A stretch of DNA of 27,221 nt, taken from a virus. Location: IMG/VR virus record IMGVR_UViG_3300006875_000124, positions 1-27,221 of that record; one strand, 5' to 3'. Of the stretch, positions 1 to 6,035 are shown piece after piece. The notes below the pieces were generated by a model. That model ran no database searches. It was not told the origin of the DNA and was given only the letters and a program-made list of their open reading frames with translations. A program made the translations under genes and the position numbers. Each line of letters begins with the position of its first letter. The stretch's first letter is position 1.

Positions 1-640
1 GGTGATTCTGCATCGTCGCCCCATGTTTCAGGGCTCCCCCGTCCGTGACTTCAATGCCTCTACCTTGCCCTTGCTAGGGGCGCATTGTTGGGTTACTGCC
101 GAGCGCTTTCAGTGTGCGGGAGGTGAGTCCCCTGAACGAGAGGCTTCGTCGTCGTTGGTCGTTCCACCGGCACCACCGTCGCCACCGCCATCCCCCGAGT
201 CTCGGGCACAGGCTCTCGTGCTGAGGTGGGCAGGGTGACCTACCCACCGGCACGCCCACGAGGTGGGCAGAGCATGGATGGTGGTGGAAGCAGGTGATGC
301 TGGCGGGGAGATGTCCACCGATGTTTCAGGTGGGCTCCGTCGCCGTTGGTGGCGCCCCGAACAGACCTTGGTGTTGGCGTAGTTCGGAGCGACGATTGGG
401 CATCGGGCTTCGCAGTTGTGATGACAGCGCCGTTCGCATTGGGCACTCGCCGGAATGGTGCGGGCATCCCTCTCAGGGGGGACAACCAGCGTGGCGGTGC
501 GAACCGTACGGTGGGGCATGGGCTGTGTTTGTCAGGGAACTGCTGGGGGCTTGGTGGTCAGGTCACCCCGACCACCTCGCTCTCAGCGACACACACACAC
601 TGTACACACGATTTCTCCCTGATCGAAACTAGGCACATAA
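1..640. other. GC-rich, hairpin-dense stretch without a convincing gene
   Basis: Open frames exist on both strands but overlap one another, have no Shine-Dalgarno or -10 element at their starts, and give low-complexity Arg/Pro/Gly/Ser-rich proteins that I do not recognise. Several strong inverted repeats are visible. 225-234 pairs with 239-248 around a GTGA (GNRA-type) loop with one mismatch. GCCCAC 254-259 pairs with GTGGGC 263-268. 353-362 pairs with 382-391 with one mismatch. GGTGGTC 553-559 pairs with GACCACC 570-576, followed by TCGCT 577-581 / AGCGA 585-589. CCCGAG-T-CTCGGG lies at 194-206. ATGTTTCAGG occurs at 23-32 and 321-330. This could be a structured RNA gene, packaging or replication DNA, or diverged non-coding sequence; I cannot tell which. 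Confidence 0.45.
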
Positions 641-746
641 TCCCTGCTCAGAGGGCATAAATGAGGGGTATTTATTTGCCCCCAAAGGGTGTCCCGTGAA
701 CGGTACAGAGGGGTGAATAGGGGGGTGGGGGTGGTGGCAATAAGCC

Positions 747-755
747 TGTGGATAA
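747..755 (-). promoter_or_regulatory. Perfect DnaA box
   Basis: TGTGGATAA on the + strand is the exact complement of the bacterial DnaA box consensus TTATCCACA. By chance a perfect 9-mer on either strand is expected about 0.2 times in a window this size; two are present (the other is at 6536). Its closeness to the three palindromes is what makes it suggestive. Confidence 0.5.
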
Positions 756-795
756 TGGGAGGGGGAATGGGGAGAGTACCTACCCCCACACCGCT

Positions 796-813
796 TTGTT
801 GCAAATGCAACAA
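796..813. repeat. 18-bp palindromic repeat, copy 1
   Basis: The sequence is TTGTTGCAAATGCAACAA. Arms TTGTTGCA and TGCAACAA are perfect inverted repeats around a 2-bp AA centre, as expected for a dimeric DNA-binding protein. Two further identical copies follow at 834 and 943. Confidence 0.85.
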
Positions 814-833
814 CTTGTAGACCCACGCCTAGG

Positions 834-851
834 TTGTTGCAAATGCAACAA
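834..851. repeat. 18-bp palindromic repeat, copy 2
   Basis: Identical to the copy at 796; start-to-start distance is 38 bp. All three copies have the same asymmetric AA centre, so they are also direct repeats. Confidence 0.85.
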
Positions 852-942
852 ACTGCGCCATGCGCCCAACCAGCCTGATTCCATTGGCTTTCTGTGCAGT
901 GAGAGGAGGCTGAGCCGGTGAGGGGGCGGGGCACGGGGGAGA

Positions 943-960
943 TTGTTGCAAATGCAACAA
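943..960. repeat. 18-bp palindromic repeat, copy 3
   Basis: Identical to the other two; 109 bp start to start from copy 2. I found no other full copy in the window, only scattered half-sites such as TGCAACAA near 21730. Confidence 0.85.
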
Positions 961-1000
961 CATTGCACCCCCCCATGGTTAAGCGGGGGCGCTCGCTCGG

Positions 1001-1025
1001 GTGGGGGGTAGGAAAGACCCCCCAC
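1001..1025 (+). other. Strong G/C hairpin before the first gene
   Basis: GTGGGGGGT (1001-1009) and ACCCCCCAC (1017-1025) form a perfect 9-bp stem with a 7-nt loop AGGAAAG. No T-run follows, so it is not a standard terminator. It lies directly upstream of the -10 element at 1033. Confidence 0.6.
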
Positions 1026-1029
1026 TGAC

Positions 1030-1038
1030 TGCTAAAAT
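1030..1038 (+). promoter_or_regulatory. Extended -10 promoter for the first gene
   Basis: TGCTAAAAT is an extended -10 (TGn-TAnnnT). It leaves a short leader that carries the Shine-Dalgarno AGGAG at 1062-1066 before the ATG at 1071. No clear -35 is visible. Confidence 0.5.
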
Positions 1039-1070
1039 GGCGATATAGACCTATTCCAACTAGGAGTAAC

Positions 1071-1529
1071 ATGCCCAAGCCCACTGGCCCACAGTTCTCA
1101 GCGTATGAACAAGAGTTGTTAAACGCCGTTGAGCGTCGCGCAAAAAACCCTGCACCACTAGGGCATGGTAGTCCCGGCGTTTTAGGCCCATTGGATGAGG
1201 ATCAGATCAATAGAACTCAGTCTGGAATTAGAAATTTGTCTGATTTTGGGTACACACTGAAGCATACTGGGCGTCGTGAGTTTGCTGTGGATACTGGTGA
1301 CCCTGATGTCCTTATCTCAGGGGGAGCACACCCCGAGACCGGTGGATTCCAAGTCGATCTGCTCCATTATGGGCGCTATGAAAGTAACGAAGATGGTTCC
1401 TATAAGTACCCCGAGAACTGGGGTACTGTTGGTGCCCACTTGAATGTCAGTGAACATGAACTCCCGACCGCCCTTATGGATTGGATAACCAGCCCTGAGG
1501 TGCAACACCATATGCGGAGACCGTCTTAA
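1071..1529 (+). CDS. Hypothetical phage protein (152 aa)
   Basis: I do not recognise this family. It is a 152-residue soluble protein with no signal peptide or membrane segment and mixed charge. The N-terminal part (residues ~9-25, YEQELLNAVERRAKNP) looks helical; the rest is rich in Gly/Asp/His turns. ATG was chosen for its AGGAG 4 nt upstream. It is the first gene of the accessory block. A 15-bp sequence GATRTAGACCTATTC lies 14-15 nt before its start (1042-1056) and before that of the next gene (1547-1561), suggesting shared control. Function unknown. Confidence 0.8.
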   Translation: MPKPTGPQFSAYEQELLNAVERRAKNPAPLGHGSPGVLGPLDEDQINRTQSGIRNLSDFGYTLKHTGRREFAVDTGDPDVLISGGAHPETGGFQVDLLHYGRYESNEDGSYKYPENWGTVGAHLNVSEHELPTALMDWITSPEVQHHMRRPS

Positions 1530-1561
1530 CTGGCCCACTATTCCACGATGTAGACCTATTC

Positions 1562-1570
1562 TGGTAAAAT
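1562..1570 (+). promoter_or_regulatory. Extended -10 promoter, leaderless start
   Basis: TGGTAAAAT ends 6 nt before the ATG at 1577. No Shine-Dalgarno is present, so transcription would begin at or next to the A of the start codon. The same TGGTAAAAT-N6-ATG arrangement recurs at 2004. Confidence 0.65.
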
Positions 1571-1576
1571 TAACCC

Positions 1577-2002
1577 ATGGTCGCATTTCACCACCTTAAC
1601 GATCAGTTATTCATGCCCGTCAGCACGCTGAAGGAGGCGACCCCTACGGAGGTCACCCATGCGGATGTGGAGAATGCTCGCGGCCATGTGAGGGACGACT
1701 ACACAGGACAGCGACGCCCGAAGACCGTTGAGGACGCCTTCTGGGAGCGCAAGGCTGAGGAGGCGGTTACCAGCGGTGTTTTCCGCAGTATCCAGCGGGA
1801 GGGCATTGTCAACCCAGTTGAGGTGAGCAAGCAGGGACGGTTTATCACGGTACTCAACGGGTACCACCGCATCGCCTCCGCCGACCCCCACGCCTTCGTT
1901 CCCGTGTCGTATAAAGCCTATAACGAGGTAGAGGGCCTACCTGTGCACTACAACCGCGTGGATGAGCGACCACTGCACCCCCGTGACGACGATAACGACT
2001 GA
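1577..2002 (+). CDS. ParB-like (ParB/Srx fold) protein
   Basis: A 141-aa protein with the core of the ParB N-terminal fold: residues 71-83 (SIQREGIVNPVEV) match the family's 'G-hh-x-P-h-x-V' strand, and residues 94-102 (NGYHRIASA) match its conserved NG-x-HR nucleotide-binding box. Stand-alone phage proteins with this fold include nucleases, CTP-binding proteins and unassigned members; there is no helix-turn-helix half here, so plasmid-type partitioning is unlikely. The N-terminus (MVAFHHLNDQLF) loosely fits the tag seen on neighbouring proteins. Start is set by the leaderless promoter 6 nt upstream; no Shine-Dalgarno is visible. The C-terminus is acidic (DDDND). Confidence 0.7.
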   Translation: MVAFHHLNDQLFMPVSTLKEATPTEVTHADVENARGHVRDDYTGQRRPKTVEDAFWERKAEEAVTSGVFRSIQREGIVNPVEVSKQGRFITVLNGYHRIASADPHAFVPVSYKAYNEVEGLPVHYNRVDERPLHPRDDDND

Positions 2003-2003
2003 A

Positions 2004-2012
2004 TGGTAAAAT
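2004..2012 (+). promoter_or_regulatory. Extended -10 promoter, leaderless start
   Basis: TGGTAAAAT overlaps the end of the preceding region and ends 6 nt before the ATG at 2019. A GTGACG 18 bp upstream (1983-1988) is a fair -35 (4/6). No Shine-Dalgarno. Confidence 0.65.
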
Positions 2013-2018
2013 TGACCC

Positions 2019-2549
2019 ATGAGCGCGTCTGAATCACTCCACGATGACCAGTTCATCAACCACCTAAAAGCATTCCAAGAGTCATCTGGCATATCATTGT
2101 ATGGCACGCATTCCGTCATTGGTGGTGTTACTTTACCTACTGTCTCACAGAATCTTGTGATAAAGCCCCATGATACTGGGAATAACTACTATTTTGAATC
2201 CAGAGTGGTTGGTAACGAGGGTAATATCCATCATTTAGGAGCAACAATAAAGGGTAACGAAAGGCACTATTCCTTGTCTGCCCAACGACCGGGGATGAAG
2301 CACCCAGAGTACACAGAAGCAACCGATCCAGATGACTTCTCAAAAGGGTTGCCCCATGCCCTTGCCGCATCTATTGAGTTTCCACCTTCACATAAAAAGC
2401 ATGGCGATTGGATGAGTAGTGCTGATGCCACAGAAGGTACTCTTGAAGAATTACACCGCACAGGGCGGTACGGAAACACAACTGTTAACATCATTGGTAC
2501 TGGTAAGCGGTCTTTAGTGTATGACCCAATCACTAGGAGACATCTGTAA
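2019..2549 (+). CDS. Hypothetical phage protein with N-terminal tag (176 aa)
   Basis: Family not recognised. No membrane segment or signal peptide. The N-terminus MSASESLHDDQFINHL fits the signature shared by several neighbours. The remainder is beta-rich in appearance, with many short hydrophobic stretches separated by Gly/Asn/His. It has its own leaderless promoter, and its TAA overlaps the next gene's ATG by one base, implying co-translation with the Arr-like protein that follows. It might be a partner or immunity factor for that enzyme, but nothing in the sequence proves it. Confidence 0.75.
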   Translation: MSASESLHDDQFINHLKAFQESSGISLYGTHSVIGGVTLPTVSQNLVIKPHDTGNNYYFESRVVGNEGNIHHLGATIKGNERHYSLSAQRPGMKHPEYTEATDPDDFSKGLPHALAASIEFPPSHKKHGDWMSSADATEGTLEELHRTGRYGNTTVNIIGTGKRSLVYDPITRRHL

Positions 2550-2833
2550 TGAGCGCTAAAGACGCGCTTAATCCACGCCTATTCCACGGCTCGCGCCACC
2601 TCCTACAGCCCGGTGACATTCTCCAGAACACCACACCGGGATATGGGACGGACGAATTGCACTCCTTTGCGACGGATAACCCAGAAAACGCCGCTCAGTA
2701 CGGTGGAAGAGTCTACGAGGTCAGTCCGGAGTCACAGATACACAGCGATCCGTATAACGACGATCCTGACTATGGAAATCCGGGCGTTAAAAATTTCAGC
2801 AGTAGCAAATTTGTTATTGTTAAAGAAGTATAA
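2549..2833 (+). CDS. Arr-like ADP-ribosyltransferase (small)
   Basis: A 94-aa protein resembling the rifampin ADP-ribosyltransferase (Arr) fold. Residues 11-24 (LFHGSRHLLQPGDI) match Arr's 'hHGT-x-L-x-x-GD-h' NAD-binding start, with H13 as the conserved His. Residues 40-52 (FATDNPENAAQYG) match the 'FAT-x-x-x-x-A-x-x-YG' helix. VYEVSP (55-60) matches the following core strand. Arr is about 140 aa, so this is a minimal version. ADP-ribosylation of a protein or nucleic acid is expected from the fold, as with the injected ARTs of T4 (Alt, ModA). The target is unknown and rifampin is an unlikely one. The N-terminus (MSAKDALNPR) carries the shared tag. Start overlaps the upstream stop (TAATG). Confidence 0.6.
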   Translation: MSAKDALNPRLFHGSRHLLQPGDILQNTTPGYGTDELHSFATDNPENAAQYGGRVYEVSPESQIHSDPYNDDPDYGNPGVKNFSSSKFVIVKEV

Positions 2834-2857
2834 TTACTGAAAAGTTAAGGAGTACCT

Positions 2858-3166
2858 ATGGACAGACAAGCCTTGAATCCGAATCGTACCGTTGATCGCC
2901 TCAGTCATCGACGCCTCGTTGGCGCAATGATGGCTGATGAAGTTGACGGCCTTAACACATATGTTAATAAACCAGATTACTACAACTACATGCTGGAAAA
3001 CCCCGGGTTAGGGAAGGGAGTGAGCGACGACATTCGTCGTACCATCGCAGATCGTAAGGGTGGAGAGCCCTTTGAAGACTCTGAGGTGACGCGCTCATGG
3101 GCCGGTGACGCATTCCGTAATCGCCGCGCATTGCGCGAAAAGTACGGACATATTGTTAAGTTCTAA
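2858..3166 (+). CDS. Hypothetical ~100-aa paralog A
   Basis: Unrecognised 102-aa protein. It is a clear paralog of the next gene: both begin MD-x-QALNPNR-x-VD, carry a (L/T)-x-GAMMA block near residue 23, a DD/TD-(I/V)RRT-x-x-D block near 58, and end AFRNRR-x-LR-x-KYGHI-x-KF. Charged and probably helical. ATG is supported by AAGGAG (2847-2852) within AAGTTAAGGAG, which is repeated before paralog B. The ALNPNR start echoes the ALNPR of the preceding ART-like protein, linking it to the shared N-terminal signature. Confidence 0.8.
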   Translation: MDRQALNPNRTVDRLSHRRLVGAMMADEVDGLNTYVNKPDYYNYMLENPGLGKGVSDDIRRTIADRKGGEPFEDSEVTRSWAGDAFRNRRALREKYGHIVKF

Positions 3167-3180
3167 GTTAAGGAGAAACA

Positions 3181-3486
3181 ATGGACAGTCAAGCATTGAA
3201 CCCTAACCGCAAGGTTGACTATGGTAAGCATTTGTGGCGCCTTACAGGTGCCATGATGGCTCAGGGTATAGAAAACCTGCATGAGGTGAGCCCCCATGAC
3301 CACAGCGATATGATGGATGATCCTGTGTTCTTTATGAAGGTTGATACTGATGTTCGCCGTACGCGAGAAGACAACATGGGAGGCAGGCCGTATCCCTATT
3401 CTGGACTTGTGCGTGCGGAGGCCGGACGGGCGTTCCGTAATCGTCGTGAGTTGCGGCAAAAGTACGGACATATCGCTAAGTTCTGA
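3181..3486 (+). CDS. Hypothetical ~100-aa paralog B
   Basis: 101-aa tandem paralog of the preceding gene. Ends and the central MGGRP / KGGEP region are conserved while the middle has diverged, so the duplication is old. The same AAGTTAAGGAG ribosome-binding sequence precedes it (3165-3175), showing that the copied unit included the leader. No membrane segment or known motif; function unknown. Confidence 0.8.
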   Translation: MDSQALNPNRKVDYGKHLWRLTGAMMAQGIENLHEVSPHDHSDMMDDPVFFMKVDTDVRRTREDNMGGRPYPYSGLVRAEAGRAFRNRRELRQKYGHIAKF

Positions 3487-3494
3487 TATTGGTG

Positions 3495-3500
3495 TAAAAT
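3495..3500 (+). promoter_or_regulatory. -10 element, leaderless mini-ORF start
   Basis: TAAAAT ends 6 nt before the ATG at 3507, the same spacing as at 1565 and 2007. No convincing -35. Confidence 0.55.
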
Positions 3501-3506
3501 AACACC

Positions 3507-3575
3507 ATGAGTGCACCCGATCATCTCCACGACTACTGGGCAGAGAAGTGGGCCAAGGAGGCTAGCGGTGACTGA
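3507..3575 (+). CDS. 22-aa leaderless mini-ORF, possible leader peptide
   Basis: The ORF begins 6 nt after a TAAAAT element and encodes MSAPDHLHDYWAEKWAKEA plus SGD. Its first seven residues match the MSARDHL start of the ParB-like protein at 9236, so it carries the shared tag. The Shine-Dalgarno AAGGAGG of the next gene (3556-3562) lies inside it, and its stop TGA (3573-3575) overlaps that gene's GTG (3568). It may couple translation, be a tiny tagged protein, or be the remnant of a truncated tagged gene. Confidence 0.5.
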   Translation: MSAPDHLHDYWAEKWAKEASGD

Positions 3576-4350
3576 CTCTTCAAAACCACGCTATACACGA
3601 TATGTGAGTGACGATGGGCTCGTGAGTGGTTATCGTTCCTATCCTGACAATAATAGGGATGCATTACCGTCCGCTTTTCTTATAGTTGAGCATCACCCCG
3701 AGAAAACATACCAAACGGTAATCCATGACGGTACGGACTCTAATCAAAACGTATATCCCTCTATTGATAGAGAGAAGTTTTACCAGCATCCAATGTTTAG
3801 TGACACAACACCTTGGCATGAGTCTGGATTAGTTGATAACCCAACTAATTCCAACGTCCCAGCGCGACCAGCAAGGAAAGACGAACAATTACAGTTGTTT
3901 GGCTACACCCCTGCCCGTCCATCAGTAGTTGACACTCTGATTTCCCGAAAAGGGCTGGGCTCCAGAATGAGCGCCATGACACTTCTTGGTATGGCCGATC
4001 TTCATTCACGCGAAAGATTTGGAACGCCCCTTAAACCATCGGACAACCTATCCGAGCACAGCATGCGTATTGTGCGACATCTAGGCCATCTTGGCGCGAT
4101 CTCAGCCGCAGATGTTCCAGACGATACTCAGAACCGACTGAACTTTTATGCGGCTGAGACTAATCTAAACAACGATGTAACCTACGGAGAACACACTTCT
4201 TCCCATCTTGCAGATGACGTAACGCACGACGCGCCTCGCGCCAAGCGTCATATCTCCAACATTTTGCGCTCTGGCAAGACAAAGACCAAGGCGGAACCTG
4301 AGAAGCCGGAGCAACTATCTATGCCCCTAGAGGGCTGGGACTCTAAGTAG
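3568..4350 (+). CDS. QLxLF paralog family, member 1
   Basis: First of four related genes (3568, 4357, 5220, 7125). The family has a variable N-terminal half with WHESGL-x-DNP, a RPAR-x-x-EQLQLF-x-YTPARP block, a conserved helical domain (GLGSRMSAMTLLGMADLHSR, then a G-x-PL-x-x-S-x-(D/N)LS-x-HSMRIVRHL stretch), a RAKRHI helix, and a C-terminal QL-x-(L/M)-type motif (here EQLSMPLEGW). QLQLF resembles the bacterial sliding-clamp binding pentapeptide QL(S/D)LF. GTG was chosen because AAGGAGG lies 5 nt upstream and homology begins there; an upstream in-frame GTG at 3511 has no such site. Biochemical role unknown. Confidence 0.75.
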   Translation: MTDSSKPRYTRYVSDDGLVSGYRSYPDNNRDALPSAFLIVEHHPEKTYQTVIHDGTDSNQNVYPSIDREKFYQHPMFSDTTPWHESGLVDNPTNSNVPARPARKDEQLQLFGYTPARPSVVDTLISRKGLGSRMSAMTLLGMADLHSRERFGTPLKPSDNLSEHSMRIVRHLGHLGAISAADVPDDTQNRLNFYAAETNLNNDVTYGEHTSSHLADDVTHDAPRAKRHISNILRSGKTKTKAEPEKPEQLSMPLEGWDSK

Positions 4351-4356
4351 GTACTT

Positions 4357-5172
4357 ATGGCTCGTTACTTTATTGATCCTTATCCGGGCGGTATTAGTTA
4401 TTCTTCGTACCTTAGCGATGATCCTGAGGAACGACCCGCGGCCATGTTGAATGTCCACAAGCAGGGGGACAGGACTTATACACACATAAAAACCCCTGAG
4501 CGGATGCGCGATGACAGATTGACTTTAGGCCAACATATGAGCAGTATGATTACGTTTGATAAAGAGTCAATAGATCATATAAATAGTCTTAAAACTGACA
4601 TTCCCGGATTTGTTTCAATACATGAGTCCGGCATGGTGTCAGAATCACCCAGTGTGTCTAATACTCGTCTGCGCCCCGCTCGGGAAAACGAACAACTACA
4701 AATGTTCTATAACTCACCCGAAAGCAACCATAGCGTAGACGCACTGTATTCTCGTGATAATCCGGGGGCCAGAATTAGTGCCATGACAATGCTTGGTATG
4801 GCAGATTTACATTCTCGCGCTCGTACTGGTCAGCCACTAGCACCAAGCACGGACCTCTCACCGCATAGCATGCGGATCGTGCGTCACCTTGCTGACGCAG
4901 GGGTTATTGACCATCCGCAAGACGAAGACGGCTACGATCTAGAGCCTAGTAACAGTATTAACTTTCATAGAGCAACTAATACGCTTAACTCTCTATCTCC
5001 ATTGTCTGACGCCGATAGATACCGTATTGATGTAACCCACCAATCTCGTCAAGCGCGCAGGCATGTCACCAACTTAATGCGCCTAGGGCGTGGGCGCAAA
5101 AACCAGCCTATTTATTCACCAAAGCCAGCGCCAGTTCTTAATGACACTCAATTAAAGTTGTTTGAGGACTGA
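4357..5172 (+). CDS. QLxLF paralog family, member 2
   Basis: 271-aa member beginning MARYFIDPYPGG. It keeps the RPARENEQLQMF block and the conserved domain (GARISAMTMLGMADLHSR, then HSMRIVRHLADAGVI), the ARRHV helix, and ends NDTQLKLFED, a good clamp-binding-type tail. It starts 6 nt after the stop of member 1 with only a weak ribosome-binding site, so it is probably translated by coupling. Its end is followed by a 22-bp sequence (5172-5193) repeated exactly after member 3, evidence that members 2 and 3 arose by tandem duplication. Confidence 0.75.
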   Translation: MARYFIDPYPGGISYSSYLSDDPEERPAAMLNVHKQGDRTYTHIKTPERMRDDRLTLGQHMSSMITFDKESIDHINSLKTDIPGFVSIHESGMVSESPSVSNTRLRPARENEQLQMFYNSPESNHSVDALYSRDNPGARISAMTMLGMADLHSRARTGQPLAPSTDLSPHSMRIVRHLADAGVIDHPQDEDGYDLEPSNSINFHRATNTLNSLSPLSDADRYRIDVTHQSRQARRHVTNLMRLGRGRKNQPIYSPKPAPVLNDTQLKLFED

Positions 5173-5193
5173 CATGGCCGCTAGAAGTAACCT
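5172..5193 (+). repeat. 22-bp direct repeat, copy 1
   Basis: The 22 bp from 5172 are identical to 6014-6035, beyond chance at this window size. Each copy lies just after a QLxLF-family gene and encodes the start MAARSNL. Confidence 0.9.
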
Positions 5194-5203
5194 AATTACA
5201 TAA
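5174..5203 (+). pseudogene. Truncated start (9 codons) of a MAARSNL gene
   Basis: ATG at 5174 encodes MAARSNLIT and then TAA. The first seven codons are identical in DNA to the start of the ART-like gene at 6016. It is most simply the leftover 5' end of a duplicated copy of that gene, cut off when the duplication was resolved. It could still be translated as a leader before the gene at 5220. No Shine-Dalgarno. Confidence 0.5.
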
Positions 5204-5204
5204 A

Positions 5205-5213
5205 TGGTAGAAT
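5205..5213 (+). promoter_or_regulatory. Extended -10 promoter, leaderless start
   Basis: TGGTAGAAT ends 6 nt before the ATG at 5220, repeating the layout at 1562 and 2004 with one base changed in the hexamer. Confidence 0.6.
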
Positions 5214-5219
5214 AAGCAC

Positions 5220-6014
5220 ATGGCCAGAGGTTCCAGAATAACACGGTACACACGACAGTACCACCCCCATGACAATCGGACCACTTATGGTGCTTATCTC
5301 CATGGGCAACCCGATGAACAGCCATCCGCTCTCTTAGATGTTGAGAATCATCCCGGAGTAACGATGCAATCCCAAGTTTTTTCTAGGAAACACCCTAAAC
5401 CCGTTGGTGTCGACATGGCTGACGAAGATGCTTACCGAGATGATCCTCACTGGTTAGTAGAACCTTGGCACGAATCTGGATTAATTGATAATCCTAATGC
5501 TCACATTTGGGATTATGACGGCCCTGATGACGCCCCAATACGCCCAGCGAGGGAAAACGAGCAATTGCAGTTGTTTAGTTATACGCCTGCTCGCCCACCA
5601 AAGGTTGGCCTTTTGGTTTCCAAGGATGGTCTGGGCTCCAGAATGAGCGCCATGACTCTACTTGGTATGGCCGATCTTGATTCTCGCAAAACAACGGGTC
5701 AGCCACTTGAAACATCAGATGACTTATCTCAACACAGCCTGAGAATTGTGAGGCACTTATCGGATTCTGGTGCTATTCCGTCCTTTGAGGTCCCACACCG
5801 GCCTACGAATTACTTTTCCTTTGAAACATCTGATTCTATATTAGGGTCGCGTCCCAACCTTTATACTTCTCAATGGCGTGGTGCAGAAGACGTAACCTAT
5901 AACGCTTCCCGTGCGAAGAGGCATATTGCTCAAATCATGCACCCCGATAAGGAGGAACGCAAGGCGAAGAAAACAGGAGAAAACACCCAACTTACTCTTC
6001 CGGGATTTGAATAA
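5220..6014 (+). CDS. QLxLF paralog family, member 3
   Basis: 264-aa member closest to member 1: PWHESGLIDNP, RPARENEQLQLFSYTPARP, DGLGSRMSAMTLLGMADLDS, then HSLRIVRHL and RAKRHIAQI. It ends NTQLTLPGFE, a QL-x-L-type tail. The N-terminal part (Y-x-x-YLHGQPDEQPSALLDVENHPG) aligns with members 1 and 2 (YRSYPDNNRDALPSAFLIVEHHP in member 1). No transmembrane segment. Start is fixed by the leaderless promoter 6 nt upstream; no Shine-Dalgarno is present. Function unknown; repeated retention of the motif suggests it matters. Confidence 0.75.
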   Translation: MARGSRITRYTRQYHPHDNRTTYGAYLHGQPDEQPSALLDVENHPGVTMQSQVFSRKHPKPVGVDMADEDAYRDDPHWLVEPWHESGLIDNPNAHIWDYDGPDDAPIRPARENEQLQLFSYTPARPPKVGLLVSKDGLGSRMSAMTLLGMADLDSRKTTGQPLETSDDLSQHSLRIVRHLSDSGAIPSFEVPHRPTNYFSFETSDSILGSRPNLYTSQWRGAEDVTYNASRAKRHIAQIMHPDKEERKAKKTGENTQLTLPGFE

Positions 6015-6035
6015 CATGGCCGCTAGAAGTAACCT
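6014..6035 (+). repeat. 22-bp direct repeat, copy 2
   Basis: Identical to 5172-5193; here it forms the first codons of an intact gene. Confidence 0.9.

Larger units (their letters stand above)
641..1030. other. Candidate replication origin or operator region
   Basis: This gene-free stretch concentrates specific elements: a perfect DnaA box, three copies of an 18-bp palindrome, purine-rich strand bias (long G runs at 660-780), and a 9-bp G/C hairpin next to the first gene's promoter. That combination resembles an origin with iterons or a multi-site repressor operator. Which of the two it is cannot be decided from sequence. Confidence 0.45.

Noticed and set aside
850-862. 13-bp AAACTGCGCCATG shared with 6557-6569 and a 17-codon frame from 860
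   Set aside because: Several 13-mer matches are expected by chance in a 27 kb window, and the hexamer at 849 (CAAACT) is not a good -10; not enough to call a second leader ORF.
796-960. A short CRISPR array
   Set aside because: Repeats are 18 bp with unequal spacing (38 and 109 bp), and there are only three units and no cas gene; a protein-binding palindrome fits better.
2-1025. Open frames on both strands in the first kilobase (for example 2-238 +, 109-519 -, 294-632 +, 629-1084 -)
   Set aside because: They overlap each other in several frames, have no start signals, run through the palindromes and hairpins, and give low-complexity Arg/Pro/Ser-rich peptides; high GC alone explains them.
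1001-1025. Hairpin as a rho-independent terminator
   Set aside because: No T-run follows the stem on either strand, and it lies directly before a gene's promoter.
3511-3567. Upstream GTG extension of the gene at 3568
   Set aside because: It has no ribosome-binding site, lies out of frame over the mini-ORF at 3507, and the paralogs align only from about the 3568 start.
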